From the NCBI RefSeq assembly GCF_010078385.1, contig NZ_SIJC01000001.1:558001-622000 (forward strand): a stretch of DNA of 64,000 nucleotides. The letters are read 5' to 3'. Of this stretch, positions 27,611-36,935 are shown one piece after another (position 1 is the first letter of the stretch; every line of letters begins with the position of its first letter). The position numbers and the translations under genes were made by a program. The notes beneath the pieces were generated by a model. That model made no database searches, had not been told where the DNA came from, and saw only the letters and a list, made by a program, of their open reading frames with translations. This DNA comes from Chengkuizengella sediminis (lineage in GTDB: Bacteria > Bacillota > Bacilli > Paenibacillales > KCTC-33759).

Positions 27611-29681
27611 CTTTTGTGACTCCTTTTTTATCTCGACTTGGTAATTCAGGATATTCGATCCTTGAATGGAAAATCCCAAGTAAAGTTTCTTTTAGTGATT
27701 TAGCGATGGTATCAATTTCTTTAAGCGTTAAGTCACATTCATTTAATTGATGATCCTCTAATCGATCCTTTATGATTTTATCAACCATTGTATTAATTTG
27801 ATCCATTGTAGGGTTTGATAATGATCGTACTGCTGCTTCTACACAATCGCATAAACCAACAATTGCAGCCTCTTTAAATTGTGCTTTAGGTCCAGGATAA
27901 CGAAAATCGGATTCTTGAATTTCCTCTTCTAGATCCCCTTCTAATTCTTGTTGTTTTTTTGCTTTAAAATAAAAATATTTTAGTAATGTTGTACCATGGT
28001 GCTGTTCTGCAATATCACAGATCGACTTAGGCATTTTATACTCTTTTAACAATTCTACCCCATCTCGAGCATGAGATATAATGATTGACTTACTTAAATC
28101 AGGATCTATTGTATCATGTGGATTTTCACTATTTACTTGATTTTCGATAAAATAATTTGGTCGCTTCGTTTTTCCTACATCATGATAAAATGAACCTACC
28201 CTACATAATAAACCATTTGCTCCAATGGATTCTGCAGCTGCTTCTGATAAATTTGCAACCATGACACTATGATGATAGGTTCCTGGGGTTTCAGTCAAAA
28301 GTTTCCTTAACAATGGGTGATTAGGGTTAGATAACTCCACTAATTTAACTGGTGAAAGAATGCCAAAAGCTGCCTCAAAAAATGGTAGTATTCCTATCAC
28401 AAATACAGCCGTTAATAAACCATTCATAAGAGCAAAAGTCATTGAAAATATATAATTAGAAATTACGTTTTCACCTGTTATTAAAAATATAGCAGTAATA
28501 CTTGTGCATGCGGCTATAGTTATAAATATACCTGCTTTTAATATACTCGATCTTTGACTTGCTTTATGTACTGCAAAAATGGATGTGAAACAAATGACGG
28601 AGGCAACTAGACCATATCTATAATCAAACAAAAACATTTGATTTTCAAAATTAAAAATGATGCTGGCAAAAACACTAAATATTATAGAGGAAATAAATGC
28701 AAGTTTATAATCTAACAAAATTGCAATTAACATACTCCCCATTGCCACAGGTGCTAAAAATCCAAGATATGGATAATCTAAATTGTGTCCTAGAGCTACT
28801 ATCTTCATGCCCAACAAATTAATGATAAATATAAATACCAACATTAATAGTTGAACATTATTATTTCGAATTTGTAAACTACTTTGTTTAATATACATGT
28901 ACAAAAAGATTACAAATAATATGACAAGTAATATTAATCCAATCACCTGTAAGTAATTTGTTCCTGTTGTTTTAGTGGAAGATAAAGCCTCTTTTGTCGC
29001 AGCAGCATCATAGAAATAATTAGGAAATATACTAAATCGAGCAATTTCAGTAACCAGTACCCTTGAATCATCATCACTTAAATTTGAAGCATTGACCATC
29101 TCTGCAACTTTTCCACGGATGATATCCGCTTCTTTTATTTGCTCTTTCATTAAATTATTAACGATGCTTTCAGCCACTGGACTCATCTTTATGATTTCCG
29201 CCTGACTCAAACGGGGGAGTTTAAAAAATGCTTCCACAGGAAAAACATACTGTTGATTTAAAAGTTGTTTCTCTATTTCCTGTATAAAAGATGCATCTAG
29301 GGAATCTTCAGATTCCTGCATTTTTTTCACATTATCTTCAACAAATTTATTGTATTCTTCAAAAAAATACAATCTATAAATTTCTGTTTTTTCTTCGTCA
29401 GTTAACGTAGCATCTAAATTAATTTGCTCTAGCTTGTCAAATATAAGATCTAAAAAATCCAATGGATTAATAGAATACTCAGTATAAATAGGAGTATCTT
29501 GATTTAAATCCTTCTCTGAAGTAGTATCCCCCATATTTTTATCTGGGACAATTACATGTTGAAAGGCGGATAAAAAGAAAACTAATATTAAGATGAAGTA
29601 AAGAAACACCCTAACCAGTTTACTTTGTTTCCAACCATTAATGAAGGCTTGTTTTTTCTCACTGGATTTTGTAGAAATCAT
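27588..29681 (-). CDS. pgpH: Cyclic di-AMP phosphodiesterase PgpH (HD-domain membrane protein)
   Basis: It encodes 697 residues: a first membrane helix (about 24-45), a large extracytoplasmic region (about 50-275), a block of seven helices (about 280-460), and a cytoplasmic HD hydrolase domain. HD residues lie in PGTYHHSVMVANL, SFYHDVGKTKRP and ISHARDG. PgpH breaks down c-di-AMP; that is known for Listeria and Bacillus YqfF and inferred here from length and layout. It lies between phoH and ybeY, its usual place. Confidence 0.93.
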   Translation of the reverse strand: MISTKSSEKKQAFINGWKQSKLVRVFLYFILILVFFLSAFQHVIVPDKNMGDTTSEKDLNQDTPIYTEYSINPLDFLDLIFDKLEQINLDATLTDEEKTEIYRLYFFEEYNKFVEDNVKKMQESEDSLDASFIQEIEKQLLNQQYVFPVEAFFKLPRLSQAEIIKMSPVAESIVNNLMKEQIKEADIIRGKVAEMVNASNLSDDDSRVLVTEIARFSIFPNYFYDAAATKEALSSTKTTGTNYLQVIGLILLVILFVIFLYMYIKQSSLQIRNNNVQLLMLVFIFIINLLGMKIVALGHNLDYPYLGFLAPVAMGSMLIAILLDYKLAFISSIIFSVFASIIFNFENQMFLFDYRYGLVASVICFTSIFAVHKASQRSSILKAGIFITIAACTSITAIFLITGENVISNYIFSMTFALMNGLLTAVFVIGILPFFEAAFGILSPVKLVELSNPNHPLLRKLLTETPGTYHHSVMVANLSEAAAESIGANGLLCRVGSFYHDVGKTKRPNYFIENQVNSENPHDTIDPDLSKSIIISHARDGVELLKEYKMPKSICDIAEQHHGTTLLKYFYFKAKKQQELEGDLEEEIQESDFRYPGPKAQFKEAAIVGLCDCVEAAVRSLSNPTMDQINTMVDKIIKDRLEDHQLNECDLTLKEIDTIAKSLKETLLGIFHSRIEYPELPSRDKKGVTKDEATVSL

Positions 29682-29698
29682 GAAATGTTCAGCCCCTC

Positions 29699-30676
29699 TT
29701 ATTCCAAATTCGTATAGTTCTGATAGGCCACAATTATTTGTTGTACTAAAGAATGGCGAATAACATCTTGTTCTGTAAATTGGATCAATCCAATTTCCTC
29801 AATATTATTTAATACCTTTTCCGCTTCGATTAAACCAGATTTTTTCCCTCTAGGTAAATCAATTTGTGTTTTATCACCTGTTATGACCATTTTCGATCCA
29901 AACCCAAGTCTCGTTAAAAACATTTTCATTTGTTCAGGCGTTGTATTTTGTGCCTCATCTAATATGATAAATGAGTCATCTAATGTACGCCCTCTCATAT
30001 AAGCAAGAGGAGCAATTTCAATAATTCCTCTTTCAATTGCTTTTACAACTTGATCTGCACCTAAAATATCATGTAAAGCGTCATACAGTGGTCTTAAATA
30101 AGGGTCTACCTTTTCTTGTAGATCTCCTGGTAAAAAACCCAAACTTTCGCCTGCTTCAACAGCAGGACGTGTAAGAATGATTCTTTTAACATCACCCATT
30201 TTCAAAGCTTTAACTGCCAAAGCTACTGCAAGATAAGTTTTTCCAGTACCAGCTGGACCGATCCCAAATACGATGTCCTTCTTTTTTATCGCAGAAACAT
30301 AATGGTTCTGTCCAATGGTTTTAATATGAATTGGCTTTCCTTTAAAGGTTGTAGTTATTTCATTTTTATATAATTCAAGTAACTGATCCGCTTGGAACTT
30401 TTTGCTTAATTCAAGAGCATACAATATATCTCTTTCTGAAAGTGTATATCCGCTCCGAATTAAATCAAGTAAAACTTCAAACAAATGTTTTAAATATGCA
30501 ACTTCATTCGCATTACCTTCAATGGAGATTTCAGCTTCCCTAGATAGTATTTTCGAGTCACTATGCTGCTCAATAATCTTCAAAAATTTATCGTGTGGTC
30601 CAAATAAAGATAATGCTTCCGATGTATCTTCTAATTTTATAGATTCTTTGTTTTTGTGTTCAATCAAATATCTCAT
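29699..30676 (-). CDS. phoH: PhoH-family ATPase (PhoL type)
   Basis: It encodes 325 residues with an N-terminal KH-like region and the PhoH ATPase: Walker A GPAGTGKT and Walker B FIILDEAQN. It is the stand-alone PhoH/YqfE type, with no PIN domain. Partner YbeY is encoded 2 genes downstream, a common association pointing to RNA processing. AAGGAGT precedes the ATG. Confidence 0.92.
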   Translation of the reverse strand: MRYLIEHKNKESIKLEDTSEALSLFGPHDKFLKIIEQHSDSKILSREAEISIEGNANEVAYLKHLFEVLLDLIRSGYTLSERDILYALELSKKFQADQLLELYKNEITTTFKGKPIHIKTIGQNHYVSAIKKKDIVFGIGPAGTGKTYLAVALAVKALKMGDVKRIILTRPAVEAGESLGFLPGDLQEKVDPYLRPLYDALHDILGADQVVKAIERGIIEIAPLAYMRGRTLDDSFIILDEAQNTTPEQMKMFLTRLGFGSKMVITGDKTQIDLPRGKKSGLIEAEKVLNNIEEIGLIQFTEQDVIRHSLVQQIIVAYQNYTNLE

Positions 30677-30755
30677 ACTCCTTAGTAAGTGTAAAAGCTA
30701 TATATCTATATGTCCAAGTGTATCTGATAACTGTAGAGGATTGCAACAATATATT

Positions 30756-31952
30756 CTAAAATATTTCATTAAATTCAGTAATAGGTTGTTCAGTCATAAT
30801 ATCCTGTTCTACCTCAAAAAGGATTTTCATATATACAACCCCATCTTTTTCCTTTGCTTCAATCATATTTTGTGCTTGTATTTTAGATTCAACTCCTGTA
30901 CTAAAAAGAATATCCGATTTTGCCTGTTGGATTCCAACAGATCGTGCTTCCTCCAAACTTAATTCTCTTTCCATTACTTCAGATTCCAGCACTTTTTCAT
31001 CCATCCATCCGATATGTAAAGGATATTCTCTCCAACCAAGCATATGTTTAGACAGTATATTTTCAGATTTTTCAAATTCCAAACTTCCAAAACCCCTTAT
31101 TTTTAAAGCTCGATTTCCAAAAACTAAATATTTTCTATCCACTACACTCCCTGTATAAACTTTCACTTCTTGTTTTAAAGGAACTTTAACGTTATATTCA
31201 TACCAGACCAAACCTCTGATTCTTCCTTTGGCAACAACAATTTCTTGATTCTCTTCGTCACCTATAACACCAGATATAAGAACATCCCCTTTTTTCACTC
31301 GATAATTAACCTTGACTAAAGGGTTTCCCTTTTCTGCAAAGATTTCAGTAATGATGGCATCAGAATTTGATACAAGATTTCTAGGGTTTAGTAATGGGGG
31401 CTCATCAGGGATAGTTGACTCAACAACCTTAATTTGAACTTTTGTTCCTTTCATTGTTACACCGATCCAGCTACTCTCTGGCAGATTTCTTGTTAGCTCC
31501 TTCGAAACGATATCTAGGTCGTCCATTTTAAATTTAAATTGATATTTATGTATACCCAACGCCTCTGCTTCTTCCAAAATCTGTTCGGAGCTTAAATTAT
31601 CATTACCTATCACTTCTATATTCCAGACCATCGTTGATAAAATATAAATTCCTATTAAGAACAATGCAATGCCAGAAATAAAAAATTTTCTCTTCAAAAA
31701 TTTATTTAAAAAAAATGGCGCACCAAATCGTTTTAATACACTCATTCTACAGCCTGTCTTTTTTAAAAACGGGCGAAGCTTAAAAAAATCATTCAATTGG
31801 ATATGAAATTCAATTGAGCCCTCAGATACTCTTCTTGCATCCCAAATTTTTATTTTATTTAGAATAAGCTCATTCATAAGCCTTTCTATATCTTTTCCTC
31901 TTACTTCAATTTTAACATGACCCTTAAAATATGTAATAAGTTGGTATTGCAC
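30756..31952 (-). CDS. yqfD: Sporulation protein YqfD
   Basis: It encodes 398 residues. A basic N-terminal part (about 1-88) is followed by a single membrane helix (about 92-112) and a large extracytoplasmic domain with YqfD signs (EALGIHKYQF, WIGVTMKGT, DVLISGVIGDEE). The start is GTG at 31952 after GGGGGGAGAAAGG. It follows yqfC by 27 bases. YqfD is a mother-cell, sigma-E-regulated sporulation protein; the exact role is unclear. Confidence 0.92.
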   Translation of the reverse strand: MQYQLITYFKGHVKIEVRGKDIERLMNELILNKIKIWDARRVSEGSIEFHIQLNDFFKLRPFLKKTGCRMSVLKRFGAPFFLNKFLKRKFFISGIALFLIGIYILSTMVWNIEVIGNDNLSSEQILEEAEALGIHKYQFKFKMDDLDIVSKELTRNLPESSWIGVTMKGTKVQIKVVESTIPDEPPLLNPRNLVSNSDAIITEIFAEKGNPLVKVNYRVKKGDVLISGVIGDEENQEIVVAKGRIRGLVWYEYNVKVPLKQEVKVYTGSVVDRKYLVFGNRALKIRGFGSLEFEKSENILSKHMLGWREYPLHIGWMDEKVLESEVMERELSLEEARSVGIQQAKSDILFSTGVESKIQAQNMIEAKEKDGVVYMKILFEVEQDIMTEQPITEFNEIF

Positions 31953-31979
31953 CTTTCTCCCCCCTTAAAATCTTAATAT

Positions 31980-32258
31980 CTACTGAATGTAATCAACATC
32001 TTCGATAACTCCTTCGATAAATACTTCCTCTGACAAAATGGCTCTAATCACAAGTTCCTTACCTTTAATTTCTAACTTACCTACATCTAACTTCAAAGTT
32101 AATTTCTCACTTGTAAATTGAAGAACACCTTTATGATTTTCTACATACAGTTGCATATTTCCAATCATCGTTATTCTTGGCAAATCAAATATGACATCCT
32201 TCGGTAAGTCAAGAACATTTGCTGTAAATTTTCGTAGCTTTTTTTTAATGCGGCTCAT
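31980..32258 (-). CDS. yqfC: Sporulation protein YqfC
   Basis: It encodes 92 residues with the YqfC/YabP-type pattern (DVIFDLPRITMIGNMQLYVE, then HKGVLQFTSEKLTLK). It belongs to the small sporulation family that pairs with YqfD. AAAGGAGGGGC precedes the ATG. The pair begins after the floA-operon terminator, so it has its own promoter, probably sigma-E-dependent by analogy with Bacillus; I could not place that promoter with confidence. Confidence 0.92.
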   Translation of the reverse strand: MSRIKKKLRKFTANVLDLPKDVIFDLPRITMIGNMQLYVENHKGVLQFTSEKLTLKLDVGKLEIKGKELVIRAILSEEVFIEGVIEDVDYIQ

Positions 32259-32420
32259 AAAGCCCCTCCTTTAAAGGGTCAGCACACAACTATAACCATA
32301 TACAAATCGATATGAAACGAAATGGAGAATTATGACACAAGATACTAAGTTAGGAAAGAGTATTAAAGAGATGACAAACAGGTTAACTCATAATTCATCA
32401 GTAAGCTCAATTAATATGAG

Positions 32421-32477
32421 AAAAAAAAGTAGAGGGAAATTTTTTATCCTTAAAAAGGATATTATTTTCCTCTACTT
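32421..32477 (-). terminator. Terminator of the nfeD-floA operon
   Basis: On the minus strand a long interrupted stem (AAGTAGAGGAAAAT with ATTTCCCTCTACTT, plus inner AAGGAT/ATCCTT) is followed by eight T bases. It separates the operon from yqfCD. Confidence 0.85.
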
Positions 32478-32537
32478 ATTTGTAGAACACAGTTCACTTC
32501 ACATTTTTGGGTATTTTTGTTCCTGAGTCCCTGAATC

Positions 32538-32969
32538 CTACTTTTGTGGATATCTGTAAGTTTTTTTTGCTCTAGGTGGACCAAAAACTTCAGACCACAT
32601 CATACCTTGTATAGCCTGATTAGGATTAAGCCCCTTTTTTTCTAAAACTTCATTCTTTTTTTTAGGTGTTATACTTGGGTTATTCAAGATTTCATTCCCA
32701 AACCCACTACTTGATGTTTGATATTTTTCCATCAAAACCTTGTGTTCACCCAAATTTGTTGAATTAAAAGAGTGAATTGGCTTTTCATTTTTCCTTTCTT
32801 CCATTACAATCGTATGTTCAATTTCAGTTGGTTCCAAATTCATGGGTCCTTCATCATCAGACCCTCCGAAAGTCGGCATTCTATTCGTTTGAACTTGTTT
32901 ACTAAGCTTTCTGAATAGATTGCTAATGACAAAAAATGCTATGATCGCTATGATAAACTTAAAATCCAT
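32538..32969 (-). CDS. Membrane-anchored protein of unknown function at the yqfB position
   Basis: It encodes 143 residues. One N-terminal membrane helix (about 4-20) is followed by an acidic, low-complexity tail that ends KKTYRYPQK. It lies 6 bases after floA and ahead of the operon terminator, where Bacillus has yqfB, but I see no similarity to a known family. A role with flotillin is suggested only by position. Confidence 0.7.
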   Translation of the reverse strand: MDFKFIIAIIAFFVISNLFRKLSKQVQTNRMPTFGGSDDEGPMNLEPTEIEHTIVMEERKNEKPIHSFNSTNLGEHKVLMEKYQTSSSGFGNEILNNPSITPKKKNEVLEKKGLNPNQAIQGMMWSEVFGPPRAKKTYRYPQK

Positions 32970-32975
32970 GCGTCA

Positions 32976-33965
32976 TCACTCCGTTTTATCAGGGTCTGTA
33001 GATTTTCCAAATGAATCGCGCATATTTGTATCTGCATCAATATTTTTCAGATTCATATAATCCATGACACCAAGCTTCCCATCTCTTAATGCATCTGCCA
33101 TAGCAAGAGGTACCTTGGATTCTGCTTCTACTACTTTAGCTCTCATCTCTTCTACTTTAGCTTTCATTTCTTGCTCTTGAGCAACTGCCATGGCACGTCT
33201 TTCTTCGGCTTTCGCTTGAGCAATTTGTTTATCCGCTTCCGCTTGTTCAGTTTGTAAATTTGCACCAATATTTTTACCTACATCTACGTCAGCAATATCT
33301 ATAGATAAAATCTCAAAGGCTGTACCAGAATCTAACCCTTTTTCTAGAACTACTCTAGAAATGGTATCAGGATTCTCCAATGTTTCTTTATGAGAACTAG
33401 CTGAACCTACTGTAGTTACAATTCCTTCACCAACTCTGGCAATAATGGTTTCTTCACCAGCACCACCAACTAAACGATCTATATTGGCACGAACTGTAAC
33501 ACGAGCTCTAACCTTAACTTCAATTCCATCACTTGCAACAGCTGCTACTAGTGGTGTCTCAATCACTTTCGGATTAACACTCATTTGTACTGCTTGTAGT
33601 ACATCACGTCCAGCTAAATCGATCGCAGCTGCTCTTTCAAATACAAGGTCTATATTTGCTCTTTGCGCTGCAATTAAAGCATTTACAACGCGATCCACAT
33701 TACCACCAGCTAAATAATGACTTTCCAACTGATTGATGGATAATCCTAATCCAGCTTTTGTTGCTTTAATCATAGGGTTTACTATGCGACTTGGAACAAC
33801 TCTACGAATTTTCATCGCTACTAAAGTGAAAATACCGATTTTCACTCCTGATGCGAGTGCGGATATCCAAAGCATAATAGGCACAAAACTTAAAAATACA
33901 GATATAACAATTACAATCAAAGCACCTAAAACCAGATAAATTACTAAAGGGTCTAGACCTGCCAT
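32976..33965 (-). CDS. floA: Flotillin-like protein FloA
   Basis: It encodes 329 residues: a membrane segment (about 7-30), an SPFH-like domain ([20 protein letters not shown] and later [17 protein letters not shown]) and a C-terminal coiled coil rich in Ala, Glu and Gln (about 235-295). FloA oligomers scaffold membrane microdomains. Length matches Bacillus FloA (331). The nfeD gene lies 40 bases upstream. Confidence 0.96.
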   Translation of the reverse strand: MAGLDPLVIYLVLGALIVIVISVFLSFVPIMLWISALASGVKIGIFTLVAMKIRRVVPSRIVNPMIKATKAGLGLSINQLESHYLAGGNVDRVVNALIAAQRANIDLVFERAAAIDLAGRDVLQAVQMSVNPKVIETPLVAAVASDGIEVKVRARVTVRANIDRLVGGAGEETIIARVGEGIVTTVGSASSHKETLENPDTISRVVLEKGLDSGTAFEILSIDIADVDVGKNIGANLQTEQAEADKQIAQAKAEERRAMAVAQEQEMKAKVEEMRAKVVEAESKVPLAMADALRDGKLGVMDYMNLKNIDADTNMRDSFGKSTDPDKTE

Positions 33966-34005
33966 AATAATAACCTCCTAAAATTTAATCAAAATGAATA
34001 TTGTT

Positions 34006-35346
34006 TTACACTTCCCTAACTACAATTCGTGTTCCTTCTACTTTTACAACAACAACTTTCGCATTCCTATCAATAAACTCTCCTCTTGTAACTACATCCA
34101 CTCTTTCCTCTTGTAATCTCGCCATCCCAGATGGGCGCAAAGGAGTTAGTGTCTCGCCTTTCACACCAACTAAATTTCCCTTTAATTCGGTTGAATTAAA
34201 TCCCTCTTCACTTGTAAGAGATTCCCGTAAAATAAAACGATTCCAAATCCCTTTGTGACCTAAATATTTAATGGAAATAGCAATTACAACAATAGCCGTC
34301 ACCATAGCTATGATGAGTGATAACATAGCGTTTCCTGTGTTTGAAGCGGCTAATATTACGCTACTTGTTAAAGAAACAATACCTAAGATCCCAAAAACCC
34401 CAAAACTTGGAACAAATATTTCTATTAGTAATAATACCACACCTGCTGCAAATAAAAGAACATGCTCAATTGTAGCAAAACCAGCAATATAATGACCAAA
34501 GAAATATAATGCAAAAGCGCTCACGCCAATTATTCCAGGGAACCCAAAACCAGGCATTAACACTTCAAAAGCAACACCTACAAGACCAACAAGTAATAAT
34601 AAACTCATTACTATAGGGTTTGTAACAAATCTTGCCAATGTTTCTGCAGGAGACTGATTTATTTCAACAATTTCGTAATCCACAATATTTAAGTTCTCCA
34701 AAACTTCATTAATATTTCTCGCTTCACCCTCTGCATATCCCGCTTGTACGGCTTCTTTAGCAGAAAAAGAGATTAATTCTCCTTTACCAAAGGTGCGATC
34801 AATTTCAGTTACGTTGATAATCAAGTTATCATCTACCATACCCATTGCATATTCAGGATTACGGCCATTTAATTCTGCAGCGCCCTTCATAGAGCTCAAC
34901 CATCCTGAAATGACCTTAGAATCTTCGATTTTATTTCCTGCAAGATCTACAACCGCAGCTGCACCAATGGAGCTACCCGGCTGCATCATAATTTGATTAG
35001 CATTAAGTGAAATATAACTTCCAGCCGAAAGTGCCTTTCCTTGTATATAAGCGGTAGTAGGTACAGGACTCATTCTTATCATTTCACCTATATCAATTGC
35101 ATCGGTAATTAAACCACCAAATGTATTCACAGTTAATATGATTTGATCTGCACCATTTTCATATGCTTCATCAAAAGCACGCTCTAGAAACTTTTGTAAA
35201 CCTGACTCGATACTTTGTTCAATTGGAATGACATAAACCAAATCTTTTGTAGGATCATTTGTTTTGGCTTGTATTGAAATAAAAGATGATAATATGAAAC
35301 AAATTAAAGCGCTTATATAAATAAGCCTAAATAAATTCCGTTTCAA
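34006..35346 (-). CDS. NfeD-family membrane protein with ClpP-like serine protease domain
   Basis: It encodes 446 residues, like Bacillus YqeZ. A signal peptide (about 1-28) leads to a ClpP/SppA-class domain with VNTFGGLITDAIDIGEMI and the putative nucleophile in GKALSAGSYISL. Four to five membrane helices (about 230-360) and a C-terminal NfeD OB domain follow. NfeD and flotillin genes are usually paired, and together they work at membrane microdomains. It ends 40 bases before floA. Confidence 0.9.
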   Translation of the reverse strand: MKRNLFRLIYISALICFILSSFISIQAKTNDPTKDLVYVIPIEQSIESGLQKFLERAFDEAYENGADQIILTVNTFGGLITDAIDIGEMIRMSPVPTTAYIQGKALSAGSYISLNANQIMMQPGSSIGAAAVVDLAGNKIEDSKVISGWLSSMKGAAELNGRNPEYAMGMVDDNLIINVTEIDRTFGKGELISFSAKEAVQAGYAEGEARNINEVLENLNIVDYEIVEINQSPAETLARFVTNPIVMSLLLLVGLVGVAFEVLMPGFGFPGIIGVSAFALYFFGHYIAGFATIEHVLLFAAGVVLLLIEIFVPSFGVFGILGIVSLTSSVILAASNTGNAMLSLIIAMVTAIVVIAISIKYLGHKGIWNRFILRESLTSEEGFNSTELKGNLVGVKGETLTPLRPSGMARLQEERVDVVTRGEFIDRNAKVVVVKVEGTRIVVREV

Positions 35347-35450
35347 TGATATTCCTCCTTTCGGTTTAATGATAACTCATATTCACTTAATACGTAAATG
35401 TATTGATCAGGTTTCAATAAAAAGATCCTTATAAATGAAAGTATAAAACG

Positions 35451-35476
35451 AAGACACCTCCATTAGGAGATGTCTT
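35451..35476 (-). terminator. Terminator of the rpsU-yqeY unit
   Basis: An 11-bp stem (35451-35461 with 35466-35476, one G-U pair) has a 4-base loop and runs into CGTTTTATAC on the minus strand. Confidence 0.8.
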
Positions 35477-35514
35477 TTGTTTCTTTTTATTCAAAAATAA
35501 CTTCATTAATTTTT

Positions 35515-35958
35515 TTATTGTAGAAAGTTTTGAACAGTTTGATTCACTATCTTGCCATCAGCACGACCTTTTACTTTAGGCATGAGTGCACCCATCACTT
35601 TGCCCATGTCCGCTTTTGAAGAAGCCCCAACTTCTTGGATGGTCTGTTGAACAATTTCGATAATTTCTTCTTCGCTTAGCTGTTGCGGAAGGTACTCATT
35701 AATGATATTGATTTCTGCTTCTAATTTTTCTACAAGATCATCTCTACCTGCGTTTTTAAATTCTTGGAGGGAATCTTTTCTTTGTTTTATCTCACGAGAA
35801 ATGATAGCAAGCACATCGTTATCATCTGGTGTTCTTCGTTCATTAATCTCTACATCCTTGATTGCTGAACGAATCATTCTGATAACGGTAAGTTTTAATT
35901 TTTCTTTATCTCTCATTGCTTGTTTCATATCCGTAGTTAATCTTTCGCTTAAACTCAT
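35515..35958 (-). CDS. yqeY: GatB/YqeY domain protein
   Basis: It encodes 147 residues of the YqeY family (LKLTVIRMIRSAIKDVEINE, ISREIKQRKDSLQEF, MGALMPKVKGRADGK), related to the tRNA-binding tail of the GatB amidotransferase subunit. A role in amide-tRNA or tRNA handling is inferred. It lies 12 bases after rpsU, the fixed rpsU-yqeY pair. Confidence 0.92.
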   Translation of the reverse strand: MSLSERLTTDMKQAMRDKEKLKLTVIRMIRSAIKDVEINERRTPDDNDVLAIISREIKQRKDSLQEFKNAGRDDLVEKLEAEINIINEYLPQQLSEEEIIEIVQQTIQEVGASSKADMGKVMGALMPKVKGRADGKIVNQTVQNFLQ

Positions 35959-35970
35959 TTAAAAATCCCC

Positions 35971-36144
35971 CTAGAACTTTCTCTTACGCGCAGCCTCAGA
36001 TTTCTTTTTACGTTTAACACTAGGTTTCTCATAATGTTTACGTTTTTTTATTTCAGCAATCACTCCATCTTTTGCCATAGAACGTTTAAAACGACGAAGT
36101 GCTGCATCTAGTGATTCATTTTTACGAACTTTAGTTTCAGACAC
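35971..36144 (-). CDS. rpsU: 30S ribosomal protein S21
   Basis: It encodes 57 residues ([18 protein letters not shown], tail [18 protein letters not shown]). The start is the GTG at 36144: GGAGGGAGGG lies before it, and the length then matches Bacillus S21. Upstream in-frame codons would add an unrelated head. S21 binds the 30S subunit and helps initiation. yqeY follows. Confidence 0.97.
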   Translation of the reverse strand: MSETKVRKNESLDAALRRFKRSMAKDGVIAEIKKRKHYEKPSVKRKKKSEAARKRKF

Positions 36145-36253
36145 CAGTTTTCCCTCCCTCCAAACAGACCGTCCAACATAAAAACGGCTTATCATAAAAA
36201 TTATATGTTATATTAGAAGATAGTGTCAACCTATCACTTATTGTTAAAACAAA

Positions 36254-36598
36254 TTATTTTGCATTTAGTGGTCCTAATTTGTCTCCACCAAGCAAGTGAT
36301 AATGCAAATGAGGAATCAATTGTCCCCCGTCATTACCACAGTTATTAACGATTCTGTACCCACTTTCATGTATATCCAATTCCTTAGCAACTTTTTTTAT
36401 TGCTAGATGAATTTCTGAAATCGCATCTGCATCTTCTGCTGTAATATCATTCATCGATGGAATATGTTTTTTCGGAATAAACAATATATGTACAGGTGCA
36501 TCATGTTGTATATCGTGAAAAGCTACAATTTGTTCACTTTCAAATACCTTTTTTGAAGGAAGCTCCCCTTTGACAATTTTACAAAAAATACAATCCAT
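36254..36598 (-). CDS. HIT-family nucleotide-binding protein (HinT-like)
   Basis: It encodes 114 residues. The histidine triad motif HLHYHLLGG (97-105) and an N-terminal CIFCKIVKGELPS identify a HinT-type purine nucleoside phosphoramidase. I chose ATG 36598 because AGGAGGTGA lies before it; a GTG 9 bases upstream is inside that site. It is alone on its strand, next to a 337-base intergenic region. Confidence 0.92.
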   Translation of the reverse strand: MDCIFCKIVKGELPSKKVFESEQIVAFHDIQHDAPVHILFIPKKHIPSMNDITAEDADAISEIHLAIKKVAKELDIHESGYRIVNNCGNDGGQLIPHLHYHLLGGDKLGPLNAK

Positions 36599-36844
36599 TT
36601 CAATCACCTCCTAAGTACATATTAAATATTAATCATATCGAAAAAATCATACAGAGTCCAATATTTACAAATTTTTGATGCCAATTAATTTTTTTGTTCA
36701 TATTGATATTTTAGTTCTATTAGTAATTTGAAGGAATCAACTAGATATTAGTTATATATGTTATATAATATATATAATCCATATTATTTATTATTGATTA
36801 ATACGAATTTTTAAGAGAAAATTAAACAAAAGCTCTTATCTTAG

Positions 36845-36879
36845 AATTTGAAAAATTTATAAATTCTTAAGTTATAAAA
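36845..36879 (+). repeat. AT-rich dispersed repeat, copy 2
   Basis: Near-identical to 14345-14380, with one base gap. It contains a promoter-like TTGAAA and TTATAA pair and abuts a palindrome, as copy 1 abuts a hairpin. Confidence 0.6.
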
Positions 36880-36899
36880 AAGATAATTATCTTTTTTAT
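36874..36899 (+). promoter_or_regulatory. Perfect 26-base palindrome in the malic enzyme leader
   Basis: The arms are ATAAAAAAGATAA and its exact reverse complement. It lies just downstream of a promoter-like pair and about 37 bases before the start codon. It could be an operator, or a hairpin in the leader RNA. Confidence 0.45.
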
Positions 36900-36935
36900 C
36901 TAAAATTAATGGATTGGAATTAGGAGGAAATCATC

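Larger units (their letters stand above)
36599..36935. other. 337-base AT-rich divergent intergenic region
   Basis: It separates the HIT gene and the malic enzyme gene. The left two-thirds (36610-36840) is AT-rich with TA-repeat stretches and no gene. The right part holds an AT-rich dispersed repeat (36845-36879), a promoter-like TTGAAA and TTATAA pair 18 bases apart (36848-36853 and 36872-36877), a 26-base palindrome (36874-36899) and the malic enzyme ribosome binding site. Confidence 0.7.

Noticed and set aside
32332-32526. 64-codon open frame on the plus strand upstream of the flotillin operon terminator
   Set aside because: It covers the terminator hairpin and dispersed motif and has no binding site.
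36874-36899. Fur-type iron box in the malic enzyme leader
   Set aside because: Only the GATAATTATC core resembles half a Fur site; the full 19-base pattern is not there.
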